From the NCBI GenBank assembly GCA_954871525.1, contig OX940864.1, positions 27,460,001 through 27,524,000 on the forward strand: DNA of 64,000 nt, in the 5' to 3' direction. Of the stretch, positions 22,171 to 35,017 are shown one piece after another. Numbering within the stretch: position 1 is the stretch's first letter; each line of letters begins with the position of its first letter. Below the pieces are notes generated by a model, which did no database searches, was not told where the DNA came from, and saw only the letters and a program-made list of their open reading frames with translations. The stretch comes from Parietaria judaica (lineage: Eukaryota; Streptophyta; Magnoliopsida; Rosales; Urticaceae). Both the position numbers and the translations under genes were made by a program.

Positions 22171-22936
22171 ATACAAGGAATTCCACCCATTTGGCAACCA
22201 TGCAAGCACCGAATGTAGCCTAGGTTTTAACCGTGGATCGGTTTTATTGCTAGTCCAATTTATGTGGTTAACACTCATCACGATGTGGAAAAAGATTTTT
22301 TTATCTACTCCTCCTTTGTCCAACCATAATGATATGGCAATATTTATTAAGGGTGAAGTTTTAGATGGTAAGAAGTAAGAACTTACACCTTAAAACAAAG
22401 AATAATTTTTCTTCAATGTTATATGGACTTATAAGTTATAACTCTATCAATCTATCAAGGTTATTTAATTATTGTGAGACTTCATTACTTCTTGCATGTT
22501 TGTATAATAGTCATGTTTAGGGAATCTTAGCATACTATCTTATTAGTTTTTCAGATAAAATTTTGAAAGAATTTTGAGACTATATAGAGTTGATGTGAAA
22601 ACTTAAGTACTTTTTTTATGACATCAAATTTAAAGGCTGAAAAGCAATTCGAGAGAAAATCCCTACGTAAAGTAATTTTTGTCAGCAACCATGCAAAAAA
22701 AGGAATATACACGGGTTTTTAAACCTTGGTTGAAAGACAGTAAAATATTATCAGTAAAAAATAATTAGATATCAAAATAAAATCAAATAACAAACCATTG
22801 TTATTTAAGTGCGTCATAAACAAGAGACCTCCTTTCCTCTTATTTTCAGCAATTCTTTTTAATTTTATTTTTTTGTCTAATTTGACCACTTTATTACGAC
22901 ATATTTCCGCAAGACGACACTACGTCGTTTCGTTGC
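22171..22936. other. AT-rich DNA downstream of the AIM1-like gene
   Basis: Contains the 3' UTR of the minus-strand gene. Nothing else is recognised. Confidence 0.45.
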
Positions 22937-25900
22937 TTACAGGCGTGCCCTAGAAGCCCCTGATGGCGCAGCCTCACTCTGCACCAGGATATACAAAGAG
23001 CGTCACTATTCATTAAGAAAATATATAATAATCTTAATTGTAAAACCCGGAAAATGGTTCCTTACCAGCGGAATGCCTTTCATGGCTCGCTCTTCCAGAT
23101 AGTTTGACGGTTTGTAGAAGTTACCGTACGCTTTGGACCATTTCTTGAGACTCAAGTAAATGTGCTTTGCGCCCACCATGTCGGCCCAGAAGACAATACC
23201 GCCCCTGCCGACCAAGATAGCTTCTGTAACACACATTACTTCAATTTTATAACTGTTAAAATTCGCATGACGACAGACCTGTAAGACGGGAAACTCATCC
23301 CAAGAACTGAAGCAACATCGAGGTCCGATGCTCGGATCACGATTCCTTCCTCCAATACGCGACATGCCTCATTTACGACCGGGAACAGTATCATTTCTAG
23401 TATTTCCTGATCTGTTACGGATATAGCCTGCCACGATAACACATTTCAGCGAAATGCTCGTCAAAAGATGGTTATTTTTTGTTACTTTTTATCACCATTT
23501 CCATACATCTCCAAAGAGTACCTTTCCATTGGGCATGATGTTCGTAAGCCGACGTGACTCCTCCACGATCGGTAGTATTGAGAGATCGGGTTTTGGGCGA
23601 CTTCCTTTTTCATAGATGTAATATCCTTTGCCATTTTTTTTACCTGGAAAGAACAAGTACAACCTAACCTAAATACCAAACATTTCAAGCTATTAGCAAA
23701 ACCGAATAAAGAGGACAGTGCACATACCGTTTCGCCCACTTTTCATCAGGAGTTCAATTAATGGTGAAGAGAATATTCTGTCTCCAAATGCACCAGAGTA
23801 TTCTTTTGATGTTGCGGCGTATATTCCATAACCTGCTAAGTCTTGAAGCCTGCAAATCAAGGTCAAAACACCCCGGTAATTCAGACAAAAAGATAGATTC
23901 AGGCAATGATCTGTAACACAATTTAATTGTTGTGTAATCTCTCCGTCACAATTTACTTGAAGAATACGCCTAACGGATATTTACACATAAAAGTAAAATT
24001 ACATCCCTAAAATGGAAGAAGAGAAAATTACTGGAATGGACCGATAGGGAGGCCAAACTTGGTGATGACGGCGTCAACTCTGAAAACATCGACTCCTAAA
24101 TGGACCAACATTTGAGAACCTTGTGAGTACGGGAAGAATGTCCTGTTCACGGCAAAACCAGTGCAGTTTCCAACAACCACAGGGACCTTCTTTATCAGTT
24201 TCCCAACTGTCATCAGATCGAGAATCACTTGTGGTGAAGTCTCCTCCGTACGCACGATTTCAAGGAGAGGCATCACATGTGCGGGGCTGCCAGAGAAGAA
24301 ATCATTTCAGCAGTTTATAACATGAGTAATGTGCATTGTAGTCATAATAAGGCTTCAGCGACAAGAGGCCACTTTTCGTTGGGAATGCCTCGGTATCAAG
24401 ACACTATTCTAAAAGAGCCAATAAGTTATACAAAGTATGATATATGTGAAGCTTAAGCACAAATTGGAGACTCGGATGAACCATTTTTACCTAAAGAAGT
24501 GTGCCCCGACAATACGATCTTGGGAGCGTGTCTTTTTGCCAACTACACGGAGGTCAATAGTTGATGTGTTACTTGCCAAAATGCAGTGAGGAGGACAAAC
24601 TTTCTCAAGTTCACTAAATATTGATTGCTTAAGGGGAATACTCTCGATCACAGCCTGCAAACAACCCGTTACTCTTTAGTAGTAGTTCCTAACACTAGCA
24701 TAAGCATACATGACCATAATCTATATATAAAATTTGTACATGGATAACATGAGACACTGTTTCTGGTTTGACTTTTTGGAAAACCAAAGGTAAAATTTAT
24801 AGTTCGATCGAAGTGAAAGAATCTACCTCTATAACCATATCGACATCCTTCAAATCTGCGTAGCTCAAAACCCCTTTAACCAGGGAGAGAGCCTTTTCTG
24901 CCTTATCGCGTGACAACTTTCCTTTGCTCACCAAACCTTGTACATTTGCTGCACCAAAAGCAAGTAGCATGAATAGCCTTCACAACTATTTATTGTCATA
25001 ATAATGATTGTGAATCTCTAACTTGTAGCACCATTTTTCAAAAATAAATAGAATATAAATTGTATTGACATAAATGAAGAATAATCCTCGGTAATTACCT
25101 TCAATCATTCGTCTGCCATTCAATAAATATTCATCGTTAATTTCCTTGAGCAGAACGGTGATATTGCTCAAAATAAGAGCTGTTGCAATGCCAGAGCCCA
25201 TTAAACCTCCTCCAAGGACAGCAACTTTCTTTATATGCCTCGGTTGAAGCCCAATATCCGTCACTTTTGGCACCTGTCTAAGTTTCAAGTTGTAAACATG
25301 GTGAAAAGCAGAGAGAAGCTAGAAAATACAAAAGGACGACATACAAAACTAATACAAACTAGAGTCACTTGTTAATTATATACAAATATTTATCAAATTG
25401 GTAAGAAATAGCTGAACTGGAAATACAAATATTTAAGGAAAGATTCTCTGTTTTATGTTTTTATTACCTTAGATGTTGCACGCTGACCAAAAAATACATG
25501 CACAAGTCCTTTTGAGGTGTCTGATAAAACCAATTTCTTAAACTCTCTTGCCTCCTGCATGAGATATCAGTTATTAGCGTGATGATATATATACACAATG
25601 AGAAATACAATGGAGCAGAGCACGTATTGCTCGTTGTAGGAGAAGAAAAACATTCAAGTATTAACAAGTCGAAGCAATGATCAAGAATACCTTGAGAACT
25701 CCACTGTATCCTCCGTGAATTATGCCATCCTCTATGACATCGAGACACACCTGATGCTGAGGCAAATTTGCCGCAGTTTTCTTGGCTTGTTGTCGGGCAA
25801 CTTTTAAAATTTCACGGGCTTCAGAGAGAGAGCTAATCTTATCAGTCCGATGAAGGGAACGTACCCACGGTTTGCGCCTATCTGCGATGGCTAATGCCCA

Positions 25901-26821
25901 TTCTCGTGATACTTTCAGAAGCTCTTCAGGAGCCACAATGGAATCGATTAGACCAAGCTTCTTCCCTTCTTCAGACAGAATTGGTTTTGACGACTGAAAA
26001 TCATTCATTCAAAGAAATTTTCCTCACTTTCCTACTCTTATTGAAATCAAGAAATACTTGAAAATCTTAATGAATAATTTGATACACCAGAAAAAGACTA
26101 GCAAAGAAAAAATTACCAGCATCATTGCAATTGATTTGGACAGGCCTACAAGTCTTGGAAGTCTTTGGGTGCCTTAACCAGTAAAATCATAATCTTATCA
26201 ATTCACTAGATATTCTTTTAACAATACTTGAGTAGTCAAGCATACAAAATAAATATACCTCCGAATCCCGGAATGATACCAAGAGAAAGCTCTGGCAAGC
26301 CGAGCTGAGCCCTGGGAGCTGCAATACGTGCGTGTGATCCCTGCAAGGGTAAGTCAACTATAAGAATACACCCCATAAAAAAATTTGGATTCTTGGCGCT
26401 TTTTTTGTGAAACAAACCAGGGCTAACTCTAAGCCACCTCCAAGGGCAAGTCCTTCTATGGCAGCAACCACAGGCTTCTTCGAGTCTACAGTTACAATAC
26501 AACAAAAGGCAAGAATATCACTAATGTATCGAAAGTGGACACAACGATGGCGTAGGAAGTAGATACGCACCTTCAATAACGTTGACCACGAGATCAACAG
26601 AAACATCAGGCATGAGAGAAACGTCCCCTACAATGCCGACCCTATACCATTAGAATCAATCAAGCTTTACAAATAATGTCTAGTGTTAACCCATACCAGT
26701 CTTGTGAACTTTCTCGAATACGTTGATGTCGAAACCACCCGAGAATTTCCCTCCTTTGCCTTCTCAGAAAAAGAAAAAAAAAAGTGATTAGAAAGCATAT
26801 CTGAAGCAGCAAGAGACAAAC

Positions 26822-26865
<44 letters not shown>

Positions 26866-27279
26866 GCTAATACAATCCATGTTGAAAGAAGAATTTTCAA
26901 AGTTCCATCAACAAAATTCTTTTCGCACCAATTTTCAAGCACTAAATAGCGATCACAGAGTGATGATCACAGTACTATCTATCATCGCAATGAATTGAAA
27001 AGGCCAAACACGAGAACAATCACCTGTCAAAACAATCGCTCTCACGTCCTTTCTCATCATCGCTTCGCCGAACTTCTCCTTCAAACCCGCGATGACTTCA
27101 CCGACAAAATAAACAGGTTCATCAAATCCAGAACAGAGGAGAGTTCGATCAAGGTCAACGTTGTGATGAAAAAGCAAAAGCTTACTCTGGACAGCTAGCG
27201 CGTTAACCGGAGGATTGCTGATGGTTATGACGGCGACGCCGTCGTGTCCGACCTCCATGGTGACGGAAGCCCTAGCCAT
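22937..27279 (-). CDS. AIM1: AIM1-like peroxisomal fatty-acid beta-oxidation multifunctional protein
   Basis: Eighteen exons encode 723 residues: 27279-27186, 27095-27024, 26759-26697, 26627-26571, 26485-26418, 26340-26259, 26172-26117, 25993-25691, 25554-25468, 25273-25099, 24948-24827, 24654-24491, 24286-24032, 23849-23728, 23643-23522, 23427-23279, 23204-23066 and 22978-22937. All borders are GT-AG and in phase. The enzyme joins 2-trans-enoyl-CoA hydratase and L-3-hydroxyacyl-CoA dehydrogenase activities in peroxisomal beta-oxidation. In Arabidopsis AIM1 is also needed for inflorescence development, jasmonate and benzoate synthesis. The hydratase part has GLALGGGLE (Glu115) and LGLPELSLG (Glu135), the two catalytic glutamates at the usual spacing of 20, and IPGFGGTQRLPRLVG. 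The dehydrogenase part has the NAD loop GGGLMGSG (315-322), GAHFFSPAHVMPLLE (His445, Glu457), and GNCTGFAVNRTFFPYSQ. The C-terminal Ala-Arg-Leu is a PTS1 signal. Details such as HGGYSGVLK and EEGIVIRASDLD favour AIM1 over MFP2. Odd: GSHAR replaces the usual ACHAR after Glu115. Confidence 0.94.
26824..26864. repeat. (TA)n microsatellite in AIM1-like intron 2
   Basis: About 41 bases of pure TA, between exons 2 and 3. It should not affect the coding frame. Confidence 0.9.
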
Positions 27280-28336
27280 GGCGATGGCGATTCAAGCTCA
27301 AGTTCGAGGATCGAAGAGCTTCGTGAGAATCAACGACGAGGAAGAAGAAAAGGCTATTGCGGATCAGGATAGAGACTGACTACTTTTTTTTTTTAGTTTC
27401 TATTTATTTAGCACTATTTTCGAGAAAGGAAATCATTACGTTAAGAACTTTTGCTCCTAACCTCTTTGTATTAGCAAATTGATCCCTGGAGTTATTTTTA
27501 TTGCACCTTAGTCCATATTTTCTTTCTTCACTACAACTGTCGGTTTTCTACAATGTTGTTTGAGAATTCATGTCGTTTATAGTTATTGTCGCTTTTGACA
27601 TGTCGTTTATCTTACAGTTGCCGTTTCATCAAATGTCGTTTACTAGTGGTTGTCGTCCTTTCGTAATGTCGTTTTGCCGATGGTTGTCGTTTTTGTGAAA
27701 CTTCTTGTAATCCTACAAATTCGCCGAGCACTTATATCAAGTATCAACTCAGATAGTTCTTGGACTTATTGCAATAATGATTAAAAAAAATAAAAAAAAA
27801 TAATTAAGTCTTATCAACAGGGGTACAAAATTCAATGAAGAAATAAAAGGTTTTTTTTTAATCAACTGTAATCTCGAATTCCAAATAAGTTAGACATCCA
27901 AAACACAAAGTAAGAAACACAAATTCTGAATAAGATAGCTGAAAAACATCGCAGAAGTATTCAAATTTTGATCAACAAAGAGTGTGAGATGGCAAGGGTT
28001 TAAAAAAATAGCAGCAAAAGTAATGAAAGTCATCAAATGTAAGACAACACATTTTTTCGTTCAATTTAATTTTTTTACGAGCGTTGTTCAAATTTTTTAA
28101 GATAGTGTTATTAACTCATAGTTAAGAGTTAAGATACATTTTTATGTGCCCATTAAGTATTTAGCATCTTCTCTCATTTGAATTTGTCGAAAAAAAAAAG
28201 ACAGAGAAATGTGCTGCTTCACATTTGTTGACTTTGAGTATTTTTGGCGCTATTTTTTTTTTAACTTTGGACGCATGCCGCCCTAATAAGTCATAGTTAA
28301 GATACTTTTGTTGCAATTATAAATCAGTAATAAGAT
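27280..28336. other. Divergent intergenic DNA with CACTA-like end
   Basis: The 5' UTR and promoter of the AIM1-like gene occupy the first part. 'cactacaactgtcggttttc' at 27529 resembles the end of a CACTA transposon. It is followed by about eight scattered 'tgtcgttt' or 'gttgtcgtt' motifs up to 27700. Similar motifs reappear at 29350-29480. No matching right terminus and no transposase were found. Confidence 0.35.
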
Positions 28337-28572
28337 TAGTGGCGGAATCAGGATTCAGAGGGAAGGGGGGTTAAAAAAAAATCACTAAATTTAGAGTCGG
28401 AGGAATACGAGAGGGAGAATTGGGGGTTGGTTGGACTTTGGGGATGGTTGTGCTTTGACTTTGGGGGGGTTTATTTGAATAGATTTTCAAGAATTAGGGT
28501 AACATTTATGCATTTTAAAAAATACAAGGGGTGGTTTCAACCCCATCTTCCTATAAAGTGCATCCGCCCACG
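28337..28572. mobile_element. hAT-type MITE (236 bp) with perfect 8-bp TSD
   Basis: The ends are TAGTGGCGGAATCA and (mirror) TGCATCCGCCCACG, sharing GGCGGAxxCA. The octamer AATAAGAT flanks both sides (28329-28336 and 28573-28580). The interior is rich in G runs on one side and CCCC on the other. Non-coding. Confidence 0.75.
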
Positions 28573-28580
28573 AATAAGAT

Positions 28581-28967
28581 ACTTTTGTTGCAAATATAAA
28601 TCATAAATAAACTCTATTGTATACGCCTACCTGCGGATCTAGAAAATAATATTGGGAGGGGCTAAAAATATTTACAAGGGGAAACCGGAACATGCCCACT
28701 TCTTGGTATTGGACCAAAATCCCGGTTTTCGGACCAAAAAATGGGTGAATACCGGGTCAGAAACGGGCCGGGATGAGAGCTAAAATTTTCATTTCTAAAT
28801 TTTACTCCATCAAAATCAAATTATTGTGCTACTTCTTCTAAATCTCCACACATTAAGACAGCTCAATTAATCCAATTTGACATAATCTGTCACAAAATCT
28901 CCTAATTTTTACCAGTTAAATTCAACAAAACAAACTAAACAGATTGACCAAGATTGCTAGACTATTA

Positions 28968-29008
<41 letters not shown>

Positions 29009-30103
29009 TCATTGCAGAACGACGACAAGCCTACAATATACGATTGTCTATGAATCCGCTCAGCTTTGAAAAATCGAATTTCTATAACATAATATTTTCC
29101 CAAAATCTTAGCTAGTCTTTGAAACATATAAACAAGAACTAAATAAGATAAACAAAGACTAATGCATATGTGAAACCATTTTTGTGTCTTCTTCATAAAC
29201 GTTTTACAACTGTGAATAAGAATTTCTAATCCCTAACCAAACACTAAATAAAAAAATGGAATAAGATAAAATGCACAAAGCGAAGAACTAAACAGATTAA
29301 CAACAATTTTTGAAAAAAAAAAAAGATCGAAAATATATTAAAAAAAATGCCATTACTATTGTCGTTTAGAGATCTTCTTTATTACTATTGTCGTTTTTCT
29401 AAAATATCCAAAATGTCATTTACAAGCATTTGCCATTTTCTCTAAAAGTCGTTCAATTGCCAATTTGTCATTCTGAAGTTCCGCGCGCCTATGAAAATAT
29501 ATGGCAATCTTCAAATTCGAATTACGCAAAGACGATGTGAAGAATGAACGATATCAAGATAACAAAATTTCTGAAAAATTAGTGTTTGAGCGAGAGCAAA
29601 ACTAGGTTTTTTTAGATTGTAGAAAACGTTCATCAAGTCTTTGACTTAATAAAGAACAGAACTATTATTTTCGTGAAGTTGAAACTTTCTTTAGCCCGAC
29701 CGCATATTGAACTAGTTTATTATAATACAACTCTATATAATTCACTGTTTTTTAATCAATGTGAGACTCATTCTTCTTCACATATATATCTCTATTTACT
29801 GCATAATTGGCTTGTTCACCATGCCATTTATATATAATTTGCACGGAGAGTAAGAGATTGTTGATGAGAGAAAAGTGAGAGAAAAAGGATAAGGGACAGT
29901 AAATCACGGGAACACAAAACTGTGTTTGTCAAAAAGCCCTTTATTTGGCTGCATTCTCTGCCGATTGATTTGGAAAGATCGTCATTTTGTATGGACATTA
30001 TTTTGTCTTCTCTCAAATCACGAGACCTTCATCTATATATATAGATATATACGTACATACATACATACATATATTCTTAAACTGTAAAGAGGAGGTTGCT
30101 GAA
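28581..30103. other. AT-rich intergenic DNA before the ABIL gene
   Basis: It contains a (TA)n run (28973-29006), hAT-like 'ccggttttcggacc' motifs (28690-28780), 'tgtcgttt' motifs (29350-29480) and the promoter/5' UTR of the ABI-like gene with (acat)n near 30052-30070. No gene is seen. Confidence 0.45.
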
Positions 30104-33098
30104 ATGGAGAGCTCAGTTTCAAGCAAGCGTGATGAGAAAGATGCAACGCACTTTCACAACTCTCTCAAGGTAAGAAAGAAAGCCATGAGGATGAGTATAT
30201 CTTTCATTTGGCAAAACAATGAAATTGTGTTTGAGTTTGAAGGAATTGAGAGATTTGAGGACTGAGCTTCACAATGCTGCTGAATACTGTGAATCCACTT
30301 TCTTCAATCACAAAGATAAGAAACTGTGAGTGAGTTAGTACAAATTTGCCCCTGCAATTTTTCACAATTTTTTCTTTTACTTTTCCATGGTGATATATGA
30401 AAAACTGTCTTTATTTGACAGTTTAGTGCAGTTTCATGTTTGGCAGTATTGTTGATCATATGCGCGGTCACACCTACGATTTCTTTATCCATAGAGCGGA
30501 ATTGGTCAGTTTCGGTTGAGATATTTAAGGAATTCGTTCTCCCTTATCTGCTGGTCAAATATCAGAGTTAAATGAGCTGGATAAATTCGAATTATTAAGG
30601 AAATACTTAGTCAAGGAAAGACTAAGTAAAAAGCCTTAAAATGAGGAAGAATTGGTTATCTTGTTGAGAGCTTTTGGGGATCTATTTAAACTGATCTAGG
30701 GCTCTCAATTTCGTTCATCCATTCACCCATATCTTGAGAGAAAAACGTACAGAGCTTGAGAGAGCATCCTTGGCCTTTGTCTCACAATCCCCGTGGATCG
30801 TTCGTTGGCACTTTCTTCACGAGAAGAAGTCTGAAGGAGTCTGAAGCACTTCAACATCGTCAACGGAGCAGTGCACACTTGCACTGATCGACACTTGCCG
30901 GAAGCCGCCTTACTCGCTTGCCGTGCCGCCGTGTCATCATCACAATCAATAGGTTACAGGACTGGTTACATCGCTGGTCGCACTGGTTAGAGTGTATTGT
31001 CTAGTTTCTTGTTCGGTGAACAAATCGATTGTGTAACGTCCATCTTGTAATTATCAATGTTGATTAATCTGGGTGAGGGCCCCGCAGAGTAGATAGGTAT
31101 CGAACTGCGTTAACAAAACATCGCGTGTGTCTCTTTACTTTCGCGTGTGTTTGTTTATCGTTATTTTCCGCATAACCGAAGAACGTGACGTTTCAATATA
31201 AATTTGGGTAAATAACGGTACCAAGTTTCTAATATCTTTATTTTTATCATGACATAAAGGCAATGTTCACTATATTTCACGACCAAAATTCTGTCCATTT
31301 TTTCAATTGATTTAATAAATGTTTTGATGTGATGCCAACCATTTTGTTGTTGTTGGATATATGACTCTTCAAAATAAAAACATTAGGTCCAATTCCGCAC
31401 TGATCATTTTTTTTTTGCAGCGCCGTGGAAAATACAAAGGAATATGTGTGCCGAGCCGTGGTTACGGTTGTTGACCATTTAGGCTGCGTCTCTCACAATC
31501 TCAACGCACTCATTTCCCAAACCGATCGTTTTTCCCAAGCCTCCCTTCGAATTCACACCCTTAAACAAGTAATCATTTTTTAAAATTATTTGTTAATTAT
31601 TTGCTGGTTTATGATGATAATAATTAAGGTTTTCATATTCATGTAGAGAATTGCATTCTCTCAAGAATATGCTCACAACCTTGCTCTGCACAGACTTCGC
31701 TTCAGGCAAATTCTCCCAAGACACCAAACACGTTATTTGTCCACACGTAATCACTTCTCTTCTAATTCTTTATCTGTTTAATTACATTCATGTATATATA
31801 GGAAGAGGTCTCTTAATTTGGTTTTTTTATTCAGCCATCAAGGAAGATGTAAAAACAGATCAAATTTCAAGGTAATTTTTTTTTTCTTCTATAATAGTAA
31901 CATGGTTACAAATAGGAAGTTAAGTTATGCTTTGATGAGTATTTCTTGAGCTGTGTTGGGAAGACCCAACAAAACATGGTGTCCCCGGGAAGGAGGCAAA
32001 GCGTCTTTACCAAATTTTAAATCAGGAGTTTATTAGGGAGGGTATTATTTTCGTAGCCGTAGTTTTCATTTATAAAGCTTGCGGCCGACATTTGTTGGGT
32101 GTGTAGCATGTACAGAAGAGAGATCGAGAGAGAAGTTGTCGGTAACACTTTGGACTTCAATTGGATTAGAGTGAAACACTATAATTCTCTATATTACCAT
32201 TGTTTTTTGCACTTTTTGTTTTTTCATTATTATTTATTGAATATTTAGGTCAAATCCTAATTAATCAGTTGATGCATGAATGCAGGGATTCTAAAACACA
32301 AGTGTTCAAAAGAGAGGATAACATGCCTCTTTTTGTCTACACTGATCCTCAAAAACCAAATCTTGTCAATGGGGCCGTTGCTTCATCATCTCTATGTAAT
32401 TTTCACACAAAATAATCTATAATCACTATATATATGTATAAATAGATATATAACATTTATTCTATTTATGCAGTGTTGCCTGTTCATGATGCCCTCTCAA
32501 CTCTCTCCAAGCCTCATAATCCCGCGATATTTCAGTTCCAGGTATTGAACAATAAGCTTCATTTAGTGACAAATTCCAAGTATGTAGTGTTAAGTTTTGA
32601 AGCTTAATCCACCGAAACACTACGAATACCCGACGCAGAGTTGCCAAGCTAATATTTTAGGTATTATATAAGATACTTTATTAGCTAGTCAAGGTATTTC
32701 ACATCTTATCGGCGTGTAGTCCTAATTTTCGAGTATATGGCTTTTAGCCTTTATTCTAGTGAGTAAACACCGGAACTCCGATAGGATCGTAGTGGAAGAT
32801 AAATTTCAAGCGGTAAGTGGACGTACATATCACATTGAGAGTGAACCAGTATAAGTTTGTGTGCCACCATTTATTTTTTGCGTTTTTTTATTACATTTTC
32901 GATTTGGGGATTCAGCGCTAAACGTTAAGGACTAATGTGTGCTTTTCAAATGCTTAATGACATGTACTTTCCCTCATACAACTTGCTTATTGGATGCCTA
33001 CTATATTGCAGGAAGCCAGGAAGGCTCCGCACAACAGAAGATTCCGCGGGAGAAGTGATATCTTCTCGCTCATTCGCCGCACCAAGAGAGTAACATAA
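30104..33098 (+). CDS. ABIL: ABI-like (ABIL) subunit of the SCAR/WAVE complex
   Basis: Eight exons encode 232 residues: 30104-30169, 30243-30325, 31421-31568, 31647-31746, 31835-31871, 32286-32395, 32474-32541 and 33012-33098. All splice sites are GT-AG and the frame is unbroken. ABIL proteins hold the SCAR/WAVE complex together, which activates ARP2/3-driven actin nucleation in trichomes and other growing cells. Recognisable family features are SLKELRDLRTELHNAAEYCE, then KEYVCRAVVTVVDHLGCVSH, then LRIHTLKQR and LPRHQTRYLS, all in the N-terminal helical half. The C-terminal half is short and basic, ending RRFRGRSDIFSLIRRTKRVT, as in small plant ABIL proteins. It is shorter than most family members (about 280-320 residues). 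ABIL5-like is my best guess, not certain. Intron 2 carries a solo LTR of a Sirevirus. Exons 3-8 are duplicated 14.26 kb downstream. Confidence 0.85.
30398..31195 (+). mobile_element. Solo LTR (798 bp) of the Sirevirus, in ABIL intron 2
   Basis: Starts TGAAAAACTGTC and ends ACGTGACGTTTCA. It is flanked on both sides by ATATA (30393-30397, 31196-31200), a 5-bp target duplication. It is the same length as the LTRs at 35702-36499 and 44653-45450, and differs from each by about five bases by eye. No internal sequence is attached, so it formed by LTR-LTR recombination. Confidence 0.92.
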
Positions 33099-33944
33099 CG
33101 GCTTTTTGAGCCAATGCAGAATCGCCTTTTTTTGTATATCGGTCACCTATCTATATGTGATGAATAAGCTTGAGAATGCATGTTCATGATTTATGACAAT
33201 CATATAAGACCATAAGCTTATGGAAATGAATAAGATGGTTGAGAAAACCAAAGGAAGCGTGGTACGTAATGCTTTCAACACTCAAAGCTTCCATTGTCAT
33301 AGTATAACAAGGAAGCTTAGATCAATCGTACTATAATATATACATATGGAATCTGTCTAATTATCTGCGAATGTTCTCCTCCTCTTAATGCCTATATATA
33401 TATATATATAACTTATAAATATAGCACTTTCTTAATATGTTTCGCCTTCTTCGTCTTCTCCGTCAACGGCGAGCCGTGGGACTCCTCAACCTAAAGTAGT
33501 TCTCGGGCTTCTCCAAGTAGGAAAAGCGTTTGGTGTTGAAAATATATTATTGTCCTGTTAAAAACCTATATTACAAATTGGAACATTATTAACGGCCTAC
33601 AAAAGGTATGTTTTAGTAAGTCAAAGCAATATTGAGATATACAACCGAGAACTAATCTATGTTATTAAAAACAAAACAAAAAACTAATCCGTCAAAGATC
33701 TTAATTTTCTTTATTGCTACAAGTATCAATCTTAAATAATTAAGAAAAAAGAGACGTATAATTAATAAAGTTAACCATAAATTTTTAATTTTTAATGTCA
33801 ATTTTAATATTTTTGGAAAATAAATATTATAATTTTGATCTCTCATTCTTTTCTAACAGAAAAAGGAAACCGTAAGAATAGATTTGTGGGCTATGGGCCT
33901 GCGGCAATGAATCAATTATCATAAACAATTTATTGTTCATACTT
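33099..33944. other. AT-rich DNA downstream of ABIL
   Basis: The 3' UTR and intergenic DNA. Short open frames here have no family features. It is repeated at 47355-48200. Confidence 0.4.
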
Positions 33945-33947
33945 ATA

Positions 33948-34355
33948 AGTTATAGCGTAATGGTGGTAAAAGTATCCAAACATTTTGTAATTTGGGAGCG
34001 TAATATCAAGTTCTCAATTATGTGGATTAAGTACCCAAAGACTTAAAATTTAGCCGGCCAAGGTATATCAATTCCAATAACTTTAGTTAAATGGTACACA
34101 TGTAGCCATGGGTTAGAATTTAAGATATTTTCTCCAAAAATTTATCCAAAATATTTCTAAATATATTAAATAATAAGGGTTAATCCTCAACTCGGGCGGC
34201 ATGGCCTCAAAGTCATTTAATAGCGGTTAGAGTATCAAAAGTTGGCCTCCGTCAATACATTTCTAACGTTTGTTAAATCGGCTAATGTGGGACAATTTAG
34301 GGTTCCACGTGACTGGCATGTGGCGAAGCATCTTGTGACACGTGGACTGATTATC
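33948..34355. repeat. Left arm of a Mutator-like element (copy 1)
   Basis: Same sequence as 48204-48610. There it pairs with an inverted right arm at 54155-54460. In this copy the right arm is missing, because the duplicated block ends at 35626. Confidence 0.6.
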
Positions 34356-34745
34356 TTTGTCATTAAAATTAATATTTTATTTAAAATTAATTTATTTTTG
34401 GGAAGTGTTTATGTGATGTGCTTAGGTTCAATCTTTATTTTTTAGTTTCTTTCTTCACTATACTGTAAATTTTTTGAACCTTGCTTACTTAATTTGTTGT
34501 TGGGATGTGTTCATTTGATGTGTTTATTTGAGTATTTTTATTTATTTATTTATATTTAGGCTTTCAGTTTTAGGATGTTTTCATGGAATGTGTTTATTTG
34601 AATAAGACTTTTTTTTTTTCTTATCTCTCAGTGTTTCTTTGTTGATGTTTTCTGTGTTATTGTTTTAGGCTTTTCTTTGTATTTTCGTATCTCTCAATGT
34701 CTCTTTGTTGATGTTTTCCTTTGTATTGTTTTAGGATTTTCTTTG

Positions 34746-35017
34746 ATGTCTGGAAGCAAAGATAATTTGATAACCTCATTTATGACGACTCTCCCTAGTC
34801 AAACTCCAATTGTTGAGCCTACTCATCAAATGGAGGTGGAGAATGGATTTCCAGATGGTGGTTTAGTTCAAGAAGAAGAAGAAGAAGAAAAGCAGAAACG
34901 AGTTAATGCTTCTCAGGTGTGGGATCACTTCAAAAAGATGCTAAGTGTAGTTACTGCAGTAACACTTACGCATGCGATCCTAGGAAGAATGGAACATCAG
35001 CAGTTAGTGGTCATATG
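34746..35017 (+). pseudogene. hAT transposase N-terminal fragment, BED finger (copy 1)
   Basis: Reads MSGSKDNLITSF and on to VNASQVWDHFKKM, the start of a BED-type zinc finger. A frameshift follows. The continuation in another frame, KCSYCSNTYACDP...SGHMCN, completes the Cys/His pattern. Directly after it begins a large LTR that splits the gene. Duplicate of 49001-49272. Confidence 0.75.

Noticed and set aside
31651..31875. Small frame MHSLKNMLTTLL...
   Set aside because: An out-of-frame reading of ABIL exon 4 and the following intron.
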